The notes: generated by a model not told the origin, from the letters alone. Shown: positions 1-9,382, counted from the stretch's first letter. The stretch is DNA of 64,000 nt from Enterobacteriaceae bacterium 89 (GCA_014156375.1 RQJH01000005.1:310001-374000); one strand, 5' to 3'. Made by a program: numbers and translations.

Positions 1-1
1 G

Positions 2-484
2 GCGATCCCGGCGTTCTTCCTGCTGCTGGTGCTGAACGCCTATCTCAAGCCGGGCGTGGACAGTATCATCATGATCATCAGCCTGCTGACGTGGATGAAC
101 ATGTCGCGGCTGGTGCGGGCTGAAACGCTGTCGGTGAAAGAGCGCGAATATGTGCTGTATGCGCGCGCTTCCGGTGAGCATCCGCTTAAAATCATTATCC
201 GTCACATCATTCCCGGCGTGCTGCCGACGATCATTGTGGCCGCCACGCTGAATATCGCCTCGGCAATCCTGATGGAATCGACGCTGAGCTTCCTTGGGCT
301 TGGGGTGCAGCAGCCTGCCGCGTCGTGGGGCAGTATGCTTAACAACGCGCAGTCCTACATTGGCGAAGCGTCTTGGCTGGCGATGTTCCCGGGCATTCTG
401 ATCCTGCTGACGGTGTTCAGTTTTAACGTGCTGGGCGACGTGTTCCGTACCGCCTTTGAACCGGGGGCGAACCGCGATGCGTAA
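2..484 (+). CDS. ABC importer inner-membrane permease, DppC/OppC type (5' end missing)
   Basis: Membrane permease subunit of a peptide/nickel-family ABC importer. The frame is open from the first bases of the window, so the N-terminus lies outside it. Visible are hydrophobic helices and the cytoplasmic EAA-type loop (around EYVLYARASGEHPLKIIIRH) that contacts the ATPase, followed by the conserved LESTLSFLGLG-like segment (here MESTLSFLGLG) and a W-A-M-FPG stretch typical of DppC/OppC C-termini. Its TAA overlaps the ATG of the downstream ATPase, so the genes are translationally coupled. The substrate cannot be told from this subunit because the binding protein is outside the window. Confidence 0.9.
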   Translation, partial: AIPAFFLLLVLNAYLKPGVDSIIMIISLLTWMNMSRLVRAETLSVKEREYVLYARASGEHPLKIIIRHIIPGVLPTIIVAATLNIASAILMESTLSFLGLGVQQPAASWGSMLNNAQSYIGEASWLAMFPGILILLTVFSFNVLGDVFRTAFEPGANRDA

Positions 485-1454
485 CTTACTTGAACTCGAT
501 AACCTCAAAACCTCGTTCTTCACCCGCGACGGCGAAGTGCATTCGGTACGCGGCGTCAGCTTTGCGCTTCAGCAGGGGGAAATTGTCGGCATCGTTGGTG
601 AATCCGGCTGCGGCAAAAGCGTCACCTGTAAATCGGTGATCCAGCTGCTTGGCAACAACGGCAAAATCACCGGCGGCAACGTGCGTTTTCACGGTGAAGA
701 TCTGGCGCGTAAAACGCCGGAGCAGATGCGGCGCATTCGCGGCAACGAGATCGCGATGATTTTCCAGGATCCAATGACCGCGCTGAACCCGGTGCTGACC
801 ATCGGGCGGCAGATGACCGAGATCCTGGTGCGCAACAAAGGTCTGTTGAAGCGTGAGGCGAAAGCCAAAGCGCTGGAAATGCTCGATCGCGTGGGGATCG
901 CCGATGCGGAACGCCGCTTCGATCAATATCCTCATGAGTTCAGCGGCGGCATGCGCCAGCGGGTGATGATCGCCATTGCGCTCTCCTGCGATCCGCAGTT
1001 GCTGATCGCTGACGAACCCACGACGGCGCTGGACGTCACCATTCAGGCGCAAATCTTACGTCTGCTGAAATCACTGCAGCAGGAAACCGGCACGGCCATC
1101 ATGCTTGTTACCCACGATCTCGGTGTAGTGGCGCAGACGTGCAGCCGCGTGGTGGTGATGTACGGCGGGTTGGTGATGGAGGAGGGCAGCGTCGAGGACA
1201 TTTTCTGGCGGCCTGCTCATCCTTACACTCGTGGCCTGCTGGCTTCGCTGCCGCGCGCCGACGAGCCGGACCATCGCCTGTCGCCTATCGAAGGCTCCCC
1301 ACCGGGACTGCTGAACCCGCCAGCGGGCTGCCCGTTTGCAGAACGCTGCCCGCAGCGGATGGCGCAGTGTGACAAGCTGCCGCCGTTTTATCAGCCGGGT
1401 GAAGGCCATCGCGCCGCCTGCTGGCTGTGGCAGGACAAGGAGAAACAGGCATGA
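477..1454 (+). CDS. ABC importer ATP-binding protein, DppD/OppD type
   Basis: First ATPase of the importer, 325 aa. Walker A GESGCGKS at residues 41-48, signature FSGGMRQR, Walker B LLIADEPT, then a switch histidine in LVTHDLG. The C-terminus carries the cysteine-rich oligopeptide-transporter extension ([10 protein letters not shown]...C) that binds an Fe-S cluster in relatives. Start chosen at ATG 477, overlapping the permease stop; an upstream in-frame start would lengthen the protein without a Shine-Dalgarno. The gene ends in an ATGA overlap with the next ATPase. A dipeptide, oligopeptide, nickel or glutathione substrate are all possible for this family. Confidence 0.93.
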   Translation: MRNLLELDNLKTSFFTRDGEVHSVRGVSFALQQGEIVGIVGESGCGKSVTCKSVIQLLGNNGKITGGNVRFHGEDLARKTPEQMRRIRGNEIAMIFQDPMTALNPVLTIGRQMTEILVRNKGLLKREAKAKALEMLDRVGIADAERRFDQYPHEFSGGMRQRVMIAIALSCDPQLLIADEPTTALDVTIQAQILRLLKSLQQETGTAIMLVTHDLGVVAQTCSRVVVMYGGLVMEEGSVEDIFWRPAHPYTRGLLASLPRADEPDHRLSPIEGSPPGLLNPPAGCPFAERCPQRMAQCDKLPPFYQPGEGHRAACWLWQDKEKQA

Positions 1455-2422
1455 GCCAGCAACCTTTAATCAGCGTGCGCGACCTGCGCAAACACTACGC
1501 CCTGGGCGGCGGCCTGCTTCGGAAGGGTAAAACCGTGAGGGCGGTCGACGGCGTTAGCTTCGATATTCTGCCGGGCGAAACGTTCGGGCTGGTGGGCGAA
1601 TCCGGCTGCGGCAAATCGACGCTCGGACGCGCTATTCTGCGCCTGTTCGATATCACCTCTGGCGAGATTTCTTTTGCCGGGCAGGAGATCGCCCACGCTT
1701 CTGAGAAAACCCTCAAGCCATTGCGTCGGCGGATGCAGGCGATTTTTCAGGATCCGTATTCGTCGCTCAATCCGGGCATGACGGTTCAGCAGCTGGTGTC
1801 CGAGCCGATGAAAATTCACGGCTACAGCGCGGAAACCCAGCGCCAGCGGGCGGAAGAGTTGTTGTACAAAGTCGGTCTTAAGCAGGAACACCTGCAACGC
1901 TTTCCGCACGAGTTCAGCGGCGGCCAGCGTCAGCGCATCAGCATTGCCCGGGCGCTGTCGGTGGATCCTGAGTTCGTGCTGTGCGATGAACCGTTGTCGG
2001 CGCTCGACGTCTCCGTGCAGGCGCAGGTGGTGAATATATTGCAGGATTTGCAGCAGGATCTGGGGCTGACCTACCTGTTCATCGCTCACGATCTGTCGAT
2101 GGTGCGTCATATCTCCAGCCGTATCGGGGTGATGTACCTCGGCAAGCTGGTAGAAGTGGCTCCCGCGGGCGAACTGTATCAGCATCCGGCTCATCCCTAC
2201 ACCAAAGCCCTGCTGGCCTCCGTGCCGCAGCCGGACCCGCGCGTGCGTCATCTTGATCATGGTGGACTGAAAGGGGAGATCCCGAGCCCGACGGCGGAAA
2301 TCAGCGGCTGTCGTTTTTGCAGCCGTTGCCCACACGCGATGCCAGTTTGCCAGCAGCAGGAGCCGCCGATGCAGGAGATTGCCCCGCGCCACTTTGCCGC
2401 CTGCTGGTTATTTAAGGTTTAG
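1451..2422 (+). CDS. ABC importer ATP-binding protein, DppF/OppF type
   Basis: Second ATPase, 323 aa, expected to pair with the DppD-like subunit. Walker A GESGCGKS, signature FSGGQRQR, Walker B VLCDEPLSALD, H-loop IAHDLSMV, and the C-terminal Cys-rich extension (GCRFCSRCPHAMPVC). ATG 1451 overlaps the previous stop as ATGA; AGGAG lies about 9 nt upstream. The stop overlaps the convergent LysR gene by 4 nt, so the operon ends here. No terminator hairpin is visible after it, which fits the tail-to-tail overlap. Confidence 0.93.
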   Translation: MSQQPLISVRDLRKHYALGGGLLRKGKTVRAVDGVSFDILPGETFGLVGESGCGKSTLGRAILRLFDITSGEISFAGQEIAHASEKTLKPLRRRMQAIFQDPYSSLNPGMTVQQLVSEPMKIHGYSAETQRQRAEELLYKVGLKQEHLQRFPHEFSGGQRQRISIARALSVDPEFVLCDEPLSALDVSVQAQVVNILQDLQQDLGLTYLFIAHDLSMVRHISSRIGVMYLGKLVEVAPAGELYQHPAHPYTKALLASVPQPDPRVRHLDHGGLKGEIPSPTAEISGCRFCSRCPHAMPVCQQQEPPMQEIAPRHFAACWLFKV

Positions 2423-3315
2423 CGATCGCGAATCTCATGCACTAAATCGATAAACGCCTTCAGCCCCGGCGGCACGTGACGTCTGCCGGGGTAATACAGA
2501 CGTAAACCGCCAAACGGCTGGCACCACTCTTCCATCACGCTGACCAGACGACCCGCCGCAATATCCTCCTGCACAAACCACGCGGAAATGAACGCCAGCC
2601 CGATGCCGCTAAGCGCCGCGCGGTGAATAGCGCGCATTTCGGTGAGCACGATGCGCGGAGGGACGTTGACGTTGAATTTCTGCTGATGACGCTCCAGCTC
2701 CCAGTGATACACGCCGCCGTGCGACATGCGCATTCCCACGCTCTGATGCTGAAGCAAATCATCCGGGCTCTGCGGTTTGCCGTAGCGGGCGAAATACTCC
2801 GGCGTGGCAACAATCAGCATTTGTACATCGCCGGTCAATGGCACGGCGATCATGTCCTGCGGCACGGATTCTGCCAGACGAATGCCCGCGTCATAACCTT
2901 CTGCGACGATATCCACCATCCGCGCTTCGCTGGTCATCTCAAGGCGCATCTGCGGGTAACGGCTGAGGAATTCGCTAATCAGCGGATCGTAAAGCAGAGA
3001 AACGCACTCCTGAGGCACGTTGATGCGCAGCGTGCCGGTGGGCGTGTCGGGTATGGCGGTGATTTCTTCAGAAGCGCGCTGAATTTCCTCAAGCGCAGGG
3101 GCAATGCGCTCGACGTAGCGTTCCCCGGCGGGCGTCAGCGCCACGCTGCGGGTGGAACGGTTGAACAGCCGCACCTTCAGACGGCTTTCCAGCCCGGCCA
3201 CGGCGTTGCTGACGGCGGTGGCTGACATCCCCAGTTCACGCGCGGCGGCGCGAAAGCTCTGACGATGGGCAACAGCGAGGATCACTTCCAGTTCGGTTAA
3301 GCCGCTGCGGTGCAT
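2419..3315 (-). CDS. LysR-family transcriptional regulator
   Basis: 298 aa with an N-terminal winged helix-turn-helix (residues about 5-63; [30 protein letters not shown]) and a periplasmic-binding-protein-like effector domain. The sequence resembles the branch that controls single divergent oxidoreductase genes. It is divergent from the aldehyde dehydrogenase with 104 nt between the starts, so it most likely controls that gene and itself. The inducer is unknown. Confidence 0.9.
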   Translation of the reverse strand: MHRSGLTELEVILAVAHRQSFRAAARELGMSATAVSNAVAGLESRLKVRLFNRSTRSVALTPAGERYVERIAPALEEIQRASEEITAIPDTPTGTLRINVPQECVSLLYDPLISEFLSRYPQMRLEMTSEARMVDIVAEGYDAGIRLAESVPQDMIAVPLTGDVQMLIVATPEYFARYGKPQSPDDLLQHQSVGMRMSHGGVYHWELERHQQKFNVNVPPRIVLTEMRAIHRAALSGIGLAFISAWFVQEDIAAGRLVSVMEEWCQPFGGLRLYYPGRRHVPPGLKAFIDLVHEIRDR

Positions 3316-3333
3316 AGATTATCCCGATTTTCA

Positions 3334-3388
3334 GTACAGTCCGTACAGGATAGACCCTCTTATCGTAGCGGTCATCCGTTTCTATACT
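3334..3388 (+). promoter_or_regulatory. Divergent LysR/aldehyde dehydrogenase control region
   Basis: A short dyad GTAC-AGTCC-GTAC (3334-3346) has the interrupted shape expected of a LysR-family site. A TATACT (3383-3388) is a good -10 for the aldehyde dehydrogenase; the -35 is weak, as usual for an activated promoter. Assignment to the neighbouring LysR protein is inference. Confidence 0.35.
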
Positions 3389-3419
3389 CGCTGCATCAAC
3401 TGAACAGGTGGAGCAGAAC

Positions 3420-4835
3420 ATGCAGCAGATCGACAAGATTTACATCAACGGCGAATTCGTGACCCCGCACGGCGAAGAGCGTTTTGAGCTGTTTAACCCC
3501 GCGACCGAAGAAGTGATTGGCACCGTGCGTCTGGCGGATGAAGTAGATGCCGAACGGGCGATTGCGGCGGCGAAAGCGGCGTTTGCCAGCTGGTCGCTGA
3601 CGACCAAAGAACAGCGTATTGCGGTGCTGCAAAGAATGCACCAGGCGGTGAAAGCGCGTGAGAACGATCTGCTGGAAGCGATTGTGACCGAATATGGCGC
3701 GCCGCAGAGCCGTTCGCGCTGGATGGCGCAGTATCCGGCGGATGTGATCGCCTCGGCGATTGAAGCGCTGGAAAACTTTGAGTTTGTGGAACAGGCCGGA
3801 AGCGCGCAGGTGATCATGACGCCTGTGGGCGTGGCGGGCCTGATCACGCCGTGGAACAGCGACGCCGGGTTTATCTGCAACAAGCTGGCGACGGCGATGG
3901 CGGCGGGCTGCACGGCGGTGATCAAACCGAGCGAGATGAGCGCGATCCAGACGCAGGTGATTACCGAAGCGCTGCACGCGGCGGACATTCCGGCTGGCGT
4001 GTTCAACATCGTTACCGGGCGCGGTGAGGTGGTGGGCGACGTGATTAATCACTCGGCGGGTATCGCCAAAATTTCGTTTACTGGTTCGACGGCGGTGGGC
4101 AAGCACATTGTGGCCACCGGTGCGCAGTCGCTGAAGCGCGTGACGCTGGAGCTTGGCGGTAAATCTCCAACATTGATCCTTGATGATGCCGATGTGGCGC
4201 AGGCCGTACCGTTGGCGCTGGCGGCGGGCTTTATGAACAGTGGGCAGGCGTGCGTGGCCGGAACGCGTATTCTGGTTCCACGCAGCCGTCAGGCTGAGTT
4301 CGAACAGGCGGTTGCGGATGCTGTTGCACAGATTCAGTCCGGCGATCCGCGCGATGAAAATACCGAAATCGGGCCGATGGTCAGCCGCAAACAGTGGCAG
4401 CGAGTGCAGGACTATATCCGCCTTGGTGTGGAAGAGGGGGCAAAACTGCTGGTAGGCGGCGCTGGCCGTCCTGACGGGATGGCGAAAGGCTGGTGCGTGA
4501 AGCCGACGGTGTTTGTCGGGCATAACCAGATGCGCATCGCGCGGGAAGAAATCTTTGGCCCGGTGCTGGTGATCATCCCCTATGACAACGAAGCCGAAGC
4601 GCTGGCAATTGCCAACGACACCGCCTACGGCCTGAGCGCGCTGGTGCTGAGCGGCGATCGCGAGCGCGGGATTAGCGTCGCTCAACGTATCGAATCTGGC
4701 CGGGTGATGGTCAATACGCTGGCTTACGAACCGAAAGCACCGTTCGGTGGATTTAAACAATCTGGCCTCGGTCGCGAGATGGGGAAATGGGGATTACAGG
4801 CTTATCTGGAACCTAAGACTTTGATGGTGGGTTGA
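3420..4835 (+). CDS. NAD(P)-dependent aldehyde dehydrogenase
   Basis: 471 aa, full length for the ALDH superfamily. It oxidises an aldehyde to the acid with NAD(P)+. Seen in the protein: oxyanion-hole Asn146 in TPWNSD, cofactor motif FTGSTAVGK, general-base Glu244 in LELGGKSP, catalytic Cys278 in GQACVAG, and EEIFGPVL and PFGGFKQSGLGRE near the end. Start at ATG 3420 with a GGTGGAG Shine-Dalgarno; an in-frame GTG at 3408 lies inside that element and is less likely. The specific aldehyde is not evident. The gene is paired with a divergent LysR regulator. Confidence 0.92.
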   Translation: MQQIDKIYINGEFVTPHGEERFELFNPATEEVIGTVRLADEVDAERAIAAAKAAFASWSLTTKEQRIAVLQRMHQAVKARENDLLEAIVTEYGAPQSRSRWMAQYPADVIASAIEALENFEFVEQAGSAQVIMTPVGVAGLITPWNSDAGFICNKLATAMAAGCTAVIKPSEMSAIQTQVITEALHAADIPAGVFNIVTGRGEVVGDVINHSAGIAKISFTGSTAVGKHIVATGAQSLKRVTLELGGKSPTLILDDADVAQAVPLALAAGFMNSGQACVAGTRILVPRSRQAEFEQAVADAVAQIQSGDPRDENTEIGPMVSRKQWQRVQDYIRLGVEEGAKLLVGGAGRPDGMAKGWCVKPTVFVGHNQMRIAREEIFGPVLVIIPYDNEAEALAIANDTAYGLSALVLSGDRERGISVAQRIESGRVMVNTLAYEPKAPFGGFKQSGLGREMGKWGLQAYLEPKTLMVG

Positions 4836-4844
4836 GCACGAAGC

Positions 4845-4951
4845 TTCCCCTCTCCCCGACCCTCTCCCAAAGGGAGAGGGAGAACTTCATGCCAGCTCCG
4901 TCTAGTTCCCTCTCCCTCGCCCCTTTGGGGAGAGGGCCGGGGTGAGGGGAA
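4845..4951. repeat. Large GC-rich interspersed palindrome (CCCTCTCCC/GGGAGAGGG family)
   Basis: Two 23-nt arms (4845-4867 and 4929-4951) are reverse complements with only two mismatches. Between them sits a second perfect hairpin, CCCTCTCCC-AAA-GGGAGAGGG. The element lies between the aldehyde dehydrogenase and gss. A related, larger array of the same family lies at 40557-40746. It resembles the intergenic boxC-type palindromes of enterobacteria; the family name is a tentative match. Confidence 0.75.
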
Positions 4952-5045
4952 CAAATCCGCACAAATCGCTCTGTAAACCCGGACCCCCACCAAGCGCAGC
5001 GGTGCTATCATGAGCACATCGCCATACATAGTGAAGGTCAGGTTA

Positions 5046-6908
5046 ATGAGTACTGGAATCTCTGGCAGTGATGCCCCTTTTGGAACGTTGTTAGGTTATG
5101 CGCCAGGCGGCGTGGCAATGTACTCCTCGAACTACGGCAGTCTCGATCCCCGCTTTTCCCACGATGATGTCTCTTTCCGCAGCTATATCGATAACGAATA
5201 CATGGGCCACAAATGGCAGTGCGTGGAGTTCGCGCGCCGTTTCCTGTTCCTGACCTATGGCTTTGTCTTTACCGACGTGGGCATGGCCTACGAAATTTTC
5301 TCGCTGCGCTTTCTGCGTCAGGTAGTGAACGACAATCTGCTGCCGCTACAGGCGTTTGCCAACGGTTCAAAGCGTAAGCCAACCGCTGGCGCGCTGCTGA
5401 TTTGGGAAAAAGGCGGCGAGTTTAATGAAACCGGGCACGTTGCCGTCATCACCCAACTGGTGGGCAATAAAGTACGCGTGGCTGAACAGAACGTCATTCA
5501 CCATCCGCTGCCGCAGGGCCAGCAATGGACCCGCGAGCTGACGCTGGTGGAGAAAGACGGCGGTTATGTCATTGAAGATACCTTTGACGACACCACCATT
5601 CTGGGCTGGATGATCCAGACCGACGACACCGAACACAGCCTACCGCAGCCAGCGCTGCCGGGCGAAGAGCTGAATATTCACGGCGCACGCCTGGAAGATA
5701 ACGGCCAGTTTTCAGGTAAATGGCTGAACGAACAGGATCCGCTACAGGCCGCCTACGTGCGCGCCAACGGTCATTTCATCAATAAAGATCCGTGCCAGTA
5801 TTTCACCATTACCGAAGATGCCGAGCAGGAGCTGATTAAGGCCACCAACGAACTGCATCTGATGTATCTGCACGCCACCGATAAGGTGATGAAAGATGAC
5901 AACCTGCTGGCGTTGTTCGATATCCCGAAAATCCTCTGGCCGCGTCTGCGTCTTTCCTGGCAGCGTCGCCGCCACGACATGATCACCGGGCGGATGGATT
6001 TCTGCATGGATGAGCGCGGGCTGAAGGTCTACGAGTACAACGCGGATTCCGCGTCGTGCCATACCGAAGGCGGGCTGATCCTCGAGCAGTGGGCCAAAAC
6101 CGGCTACAAAGGCGAAGGCCATAACCCGGCGGAAGATCTGATCAGCGAGCTGACCGGGGCGTGGAAACACAGCAGCGCGCGGCCGTTTGTGCACATCATG
6201 CAGGACAAGGATCTGGAAGAGAACTATCACGCCCGCTTTATGCAGCAGGCGCTGAGAAAAGCCGGATTCGACAGCAAAATTCTGCACGGTCTTGATGAAC
6301 TGCACTGGGACAGCGCCGGGCAGCTGATCGACGGCGACGGTCGTCCGGTCAACTGCGTGTGGAAAACCTGGGCATGGGAAACCGCCATCGAACAGGTGCG
6401 CGAAGTCAGCGAAACAGAATACGCCGCCGTGCCGATCCGCACCGGGCATCCGAACAACGAGGTGCGTCTGATTGACGTGCTGCTGCGTCCGGAAGTGATG
6501 GTGTTTGAACCGCTGTGGACCGTGGTGCCGGGCAACAAAGCCATTCTGCCTGTGCTGTGGCAACTGTTCCCGCATCATCGCTATCTGCTGGACACAGATT
6601 TTGTGGTCAACGAAGAGCTGGCGAAAACGGGCTATGCCGTTAAGCCCATCTCCGGGCGCTGCGGCAGCAACATCGATTTGGTGAGCCACGATGAAGAGCT
6701 GCTGGATCAGAGCTCCGGTAAGTTTGTCGACCGCAAAAACATCTATCAGCAGCTGTGGTGCCTGCCTAACGTTGATGGCAAGTACATTCAGGTTTGTACC
6801 TTTACCGTCGGCGGTAACTACGGCGGCACCTGCCTGCGCGGCGATGACTCGCTGGTGATTAAGAAAGAGAGCGACATCGAACCGCTGATCGTTGAGAAAA
6901 ACCGCTAA
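5046..6908 (+). CDS. gss: Bifunctional glutathionylspermidine synthetase/amidase
   Basis: 620 aa, against 619 in E. coli Gss. The N-terminal CHAP amidase domain (about 1-200) has the catalytic Cys59 in HKWQCVEFARR and His131 in NETGHVAV, and hydrolyses glutathionylspermidine. The C-terminal ATP-grasp-like domain joins glutathione and spermidine using ATP; the NADSASCHTEGG and GRCGSNIDLV segments belong to it. ATG 5046 is chosen because it gives the E. coli N-terminus; an upstream in-frame ATG at 5010 would add 12 residues. Its substrates come from the gshB, speA/B/C and metK pathways encoded further along the window. Confidence 0.97.
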   Translation: MSTGISGSDAPFGTLLGYAPGGVAMYSSNYGSLDPRFSHDDVSFRSYIDNEYMGHKWQCVEFARRFLFLTYGFVFTDVGMAYEIFSLRFLRQVVNDNLLPLQAFANGSKRKPTAGALLIWEKGGEFNETGHVAVITQLVGNKVRVAEQNVIHHPLPQGQQWTRELTLVEKDGGYVIEDTFDDTTILGWMIQTDDTEHSLPQPALPGEELNIHGARLEDNGQFSGKWLNEQDPLQAAYVRANGHFINKDPCQYFTITEDAEQELIKATNELHLMYLHATDKVMKDDNLLALFDIPKILWPRLRLSWQRRRHDMITGRMDFCMDERGLKVYEYNADSASCHTEGGLILEQWAKTGYKGEGHNPAEDLISELTGAWKHSSARPFVHIMQDKDLEENYHARFMQQALRKAGFDSKILHGLDELHWDSAGQLIDGDGRPVNCVWKTWAWETAIEQVREVSETEYAAVPIRTGHPNNEVRLIDVLLRPEVMVFEPLWTVVPGNKAILPVLWQLFPHHRYLLDTDFVVNEELAKTGYAVKPISGRCGSNIDLVSHDEELLDQSSGKFVDRKNIYQQLWCLPNVDGKYIQVCTFTVGGNYGGTCLRGDDSLVIKKESDIEPLIVEKNR

Positions 6909-6920
6909 TTTCCCTCCAGA

Positions 6921-6947
6921 GCCGGGCAGAAAACTGCCCGGCTTTTC
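6921..6947 (+). terminator. Intrinsic terminator after gss
   Basis: GCCGGGCAG-AAAA-CTGCCCGGC stem followed by TTTTCTT, 12 nt after the gss stop. Confidence 0.9.
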
Positions 6948-7059
6948 TTGCCTTAAGCCAGTTCCCTCCGTCCGCTTTCACACTTTTCAGTGATAACAAC
7001 ATGCCCGTTAATGCTATTTTGCACGCTGCACAAAATTCGCGGTGATGAGGGAATTTCGC

Positions 7060-7899
7060 GTGGACAATCGTATCGATCGGTTTTTAATTCATCCTCCGGC
7101 GACGCAATGGCGAGGGTTTCGTCGTTTCGGGCTGGAGTTTGTCTGGTTCGGCATTAAGGAGTTACGGGCCTGCCTGTTTGCGGGTTTGTTTTTTATCGCT
7201 ATTTTCACGGTGCCGCGGGCAGGCCTGTCAGGCATTGCCCGCTACGATTTATTGCTGCTGATCGCGATAGCTATCCAGCTGATTATGGTGGCCAGCAGGC
7301 TGGAGACATGGGACGAGCTGAAGGCGATTACGCTATTTCACATTCTGGGGTTTGGCCTTGAGTTGTTCAAAACCTCATCGGCGATTGGCTCGTGGCACTA
7401 TCCGGAAGTGGGATGGAGCAAAATTGGCGGCGTACCGCTGTTCAGCGGGTTTATGTATGCCGCGGTTGGCAGCTACATTATCCAGTGCTGGCGGCTGTTT
7501 GATTTAAAAATACGTCATCATCCTCCCATTCTCTGTGCCGTTCTCCTGTCTCTGGCTATTTATGCCAATTTCTTTACTCATCACTTCATCGGCGACTATC
7601 GCTGGTACATTGCCTGTGTGGCCCTCGGTCTGTACGCCCGCTCCACGGTGATTTTTACCCCATACGACAAAACCCGGCGAATGCCCCTGCTGGTGGCGTT
7701 CATGCTGATCGGCTTTTTCATCTGGCTGGCGGAAAATCTCGGCACGTTTTTCGGCGTCTGGCAGTATCCGAACCAGATTGGTGCCTGGGCCACCGTCCAT
7801 GTCGGCAAATGGGGCGCGTGGTCGATGTTGGTGATGATGACCTTTACCATCACGCTGTTCCTTAAGGATATTAAGCAGCGCATTCACGTTGCGCAGTAA
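7060..7899 (+). CDS. DUF817 family integral membrane protein
   Basis: 279 aa from GTG 7060, with about eight hydrophobic helices and the family's conserved WHYPE and W-GVWQYPNQ segments (DUF817). Function unknown. The GTG is preferred because GAGGG sits about 9 nt before it; an in-frame ATG at 7045 lacks a Shine-Dalgarno. The gene stands alone between the gss terminator and the fimbrial control region. Homologues are scattered among proteobacteria; no pathway can be inferred from the neighbours. Confidence 0.8.
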   Translation: MDNRIDRFLIHPPATQWRGFRRFGLEFVWFGIKELRACLFAGLFFIAIFTVPRAGLSGIARYDLLLLIAIAIQLIMVASRLETWDELKAITLFHILGFGLELFKTSSAIGSWHYPEVGWSKIGGVPLFSGFMYAAVGSYIIQCWRLFDLKIRHHPPILCAVLLSLAIYANFFTHHFIGDYRWYIACVALGLYARSTVIFTPYDKTRRMPLLVAFMLIGFFIWLAENLGTFFGVWQYPNQIGAWATVHVGKWGAWSMLVMMTFTITLFLKDIKQRIHVAQ

Positions 7900-7958
7900 T
7901 TCCGTCGCCACTCCTGGCTGATAGCTTCAGAGTCAGTTTCTCCTTTTAACGCAGGTCG

Positions 7959-7980
7959 CCCGGCGGCGTTGCCGGGTTTC
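7959..7980 (+). terminator. Hairpin after the DUF817 gene
   Basis: CCCGGC-GGCGTT-GCCGGG followed by TTTCTG, 59 nt after the stop. The U-tract is short, so termination may be partial; it could instead be a REP fragment. Confidence 0.5.
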
Positions 7981-8068
7981 TGCCCCGCGATTTGTTGAAA
8001 AACCTCCTCCTTAGCAGCCCTGTCTGCAACATCGTCCAGGACAATTCCACACATTCCCTCATCAGAGC

Positions 8069-8100
8069 CTGACAATCCACCGTTCGGTTTGTCAGCTTTT
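8069..8100 (+). terminator. Strong two-part hairpin upstream of the fimbrial region
   Basis: CTGACAA pairs with TTGTCAG, and inside it ACCG pairs with CGGT around TT; CTTTTT follows. It has the form of an intrinsic terminator and probably insulates the fimbrial promoter region. It is nested within a second 9-bp inverted repeat, ACACATTCC (8049-8057) and GGAATGTGT (8105-8113). Confidence 0.6.
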
Positions 8101-8401
8101 TAGTGGAATGTGTTTTTTCAGCGGAAAAACGAAGCTTATGTATAGAATTTTCTGTTGAGGAATCGTTTAAATACAAAGAAAAGAGTTGATCTTACAAATA
8201 AAGACATATCAATGATAACTGTTAACAAAAATTCAAAAACTAATAATCACTCATCGCCTTAAGAATTTTCCTGGCACTTTTTACGTAAATACAGATATTC
8301 TCAGTAACGTCATGATTAACATGAACTTTTATTTTATAGATACGTTGATAACTCCAGAGAATTCTCCTTCACATCGACAAGCCTCAAATAGCGTACTAAC
8401 T

Positions 8402-8621
8402 GATCAGATATTGTTGAAATATGAATCTCATTTGTTGTGATTTTGTTTCTTTTTTTGATGCTTTTGGTTGCTGTGCGATGCCTGTTATTGCGTGTATTGA
8501 TTCAGATCAATTTTAGTGATTTATAAAATTTTATCTTTTTTTAAGCAAAACGAGCTTATAAACAGCTACGAATCGCTAAGGTAATTGCAACGAAGTGATA
8601 GGGAGGGATCAAACAACGATC
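8402..8621. promoter_or_regulatory. Dam-site cluster with about 102-bp spacing
   Basis: GATC occurs at 8402, 8505, 8607 and 8618 (first base), giving steps of 103, 102 and 11 bp. The pap-family phase-variation switch uses two GATC sites 102 bp apart inside Lrp sites. The last site reads ACGATCTTTTATTA, with the T-rich flank often seen around such sites. No PapI/PapB homologue is encoded nearby, so the switch is a hypothesis. Confidence 0.35.
8497..8510. promoter_or_regulatory. Perfect FNR-type site
   Basis: TTGAT-TCAG-ATCAA matches the FNR consensus TTGAT-N4-ATCAA at every defined base. It lies 307 nt before the pilin ATG and overlaps one of the GATC sites (8505-8508). Oxygen-responsive control of the fimbriae is inferred. 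Confidence 0.55.
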
Positions 8622-8817
8622 TTTTATTATGTTCAGGCGAGCAATGAAATAAGGTGGAAAATTCCTGGTATTGTGGATTAATTTCCCACTGCATATCATA
8701 GCGACAGTAATACGGCGACAACTATTCACCTCTTATTAAATGAGAGGCGGGAAACTTTTTTCTGAATATAGTCGCCACTGCATGTTCGTTTAACTCAAAC
8801 CAATACAGGGAATTATT

Positions 8818-9375
8818 ATGCGTAATTACAAATATGCTCTTTCTGCATTAGCGATGGTGATGACTTCTGCTTTAACCGCTTCGGCGTTTGCAGTGGATGG
8901 CACCATTACTATTAATGGCCAAATCACCGACACCACCTGCACCATTTCCGTTGACGGCGGAAGCAACGATGCAACGGTAACGCTGCCAACCGTTTCTGCC
9001 AGCACGCTGGGTGCAAGCGGTCAAACTGCCGGTGCGACGCCGTTCAATATCTCCCTCAGCAGCTGCTCTGGCACCTCGCTGAACACCGCGAGCACTTACT
9101 TTGAGCCGGGTGCATACGTTGACAGCGTGACCGGTCGTCTGAACATCGACAGCACCGCTGCCGACGCGGCAACCAACGTTCAGGTTCAGCTGTTGAACGC
9201 TGACAGAAACGCCATCGTTGCGGGTGCTTCTGTGGCGAACGGCCAGAACGATATTCCGGTCGATATCAGCGGTGGCAATGGCACCCTGAATTATTTCGCA
9301 CAATACTACGCGACCGGTGCGTCAACCGCGGGCTCCGTGACCACCCAGGTTGATTACACCATGGTTTACGAGTAA
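8818..9375 (+). CDS. Type 1-like fimbrial major pilin
   Basis: 185 aa secreted pilin. Signal peptide of about 25 residues ending SAFA before VDGTITING. The Ig-like pilin fold is indicated by Cys at TTCTIS and SSCSG, which should form the usual disulfide, and by the C-terminal penultimate Tyr in QVDYTMVYE that supplies the donor-strand-complementation motif. Alanine/threonine/serine-rich, typical of a polymerised rod subunit. AGGGAA Shine-Dalgarno. It is followed by a strong hairpin before the chaperone, which should keep pilin expression above the assembly genes. Confidence 0.93.
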   Translation: MRNYKYALSALAMVMTSALTASAFAVDGTITINGQITDTTCTISVDGGSNDATVTLPTVSASTLGASGQTAGATPFNISLSSCSGTSLNTASTYFEPGAYVDSVTGRLNIDSTAADAATNVQVQLLNADRNAIVAGASVANGQNDIPVDISGGNGTLNYFAQYYATGASTAGSVTTQVDYTMVYE

Positions 9376-9382
9376 TACCCCG

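Larger units (their letters stand above)
8114..8817 (+). other. AT-rich 0.7-kb control region upstream of the fimbrial pilin gene
   Basis: No convincing gene. Base composition is markedly more AT-rich than its surroundings, with long A/T runs, as expected for an H-NS- and Lrp-bound fimbrial promoter region. It contains a perfect FNR-type dyad and several Dam (GATC) sites, listed separately. A start point cannot be fixed by eye. Confidence 0.6.

Noticed and set aside
3396..4760. Long open frame on the minus strand over the aldehyde dehydrogenase
   Set aside because: It is the shadow of a GC-rich gene: no family features, His/Arg-rich composition, and the plus-strand ALDH has all catalytic residues. 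The same applies to long antisense frames over gss, the usher, the autotransporter and the BvgS-like kinase.
8049..8113. fimS-like invertible element
   Set aside because: The 9-bp inverted repeat ACACATTCC/GGAATGTGT encloses only 47 nt that form a hairpin, not a promoter, and no FimB/FimE-type recombinase is nearby.
7884..8176. Small minus-strand ORFs downstream of the DUF817 gene
   Set aside because: They overlap two terminator-like hairpins, lack a Shine-Dalgarno and resemble nothing known.
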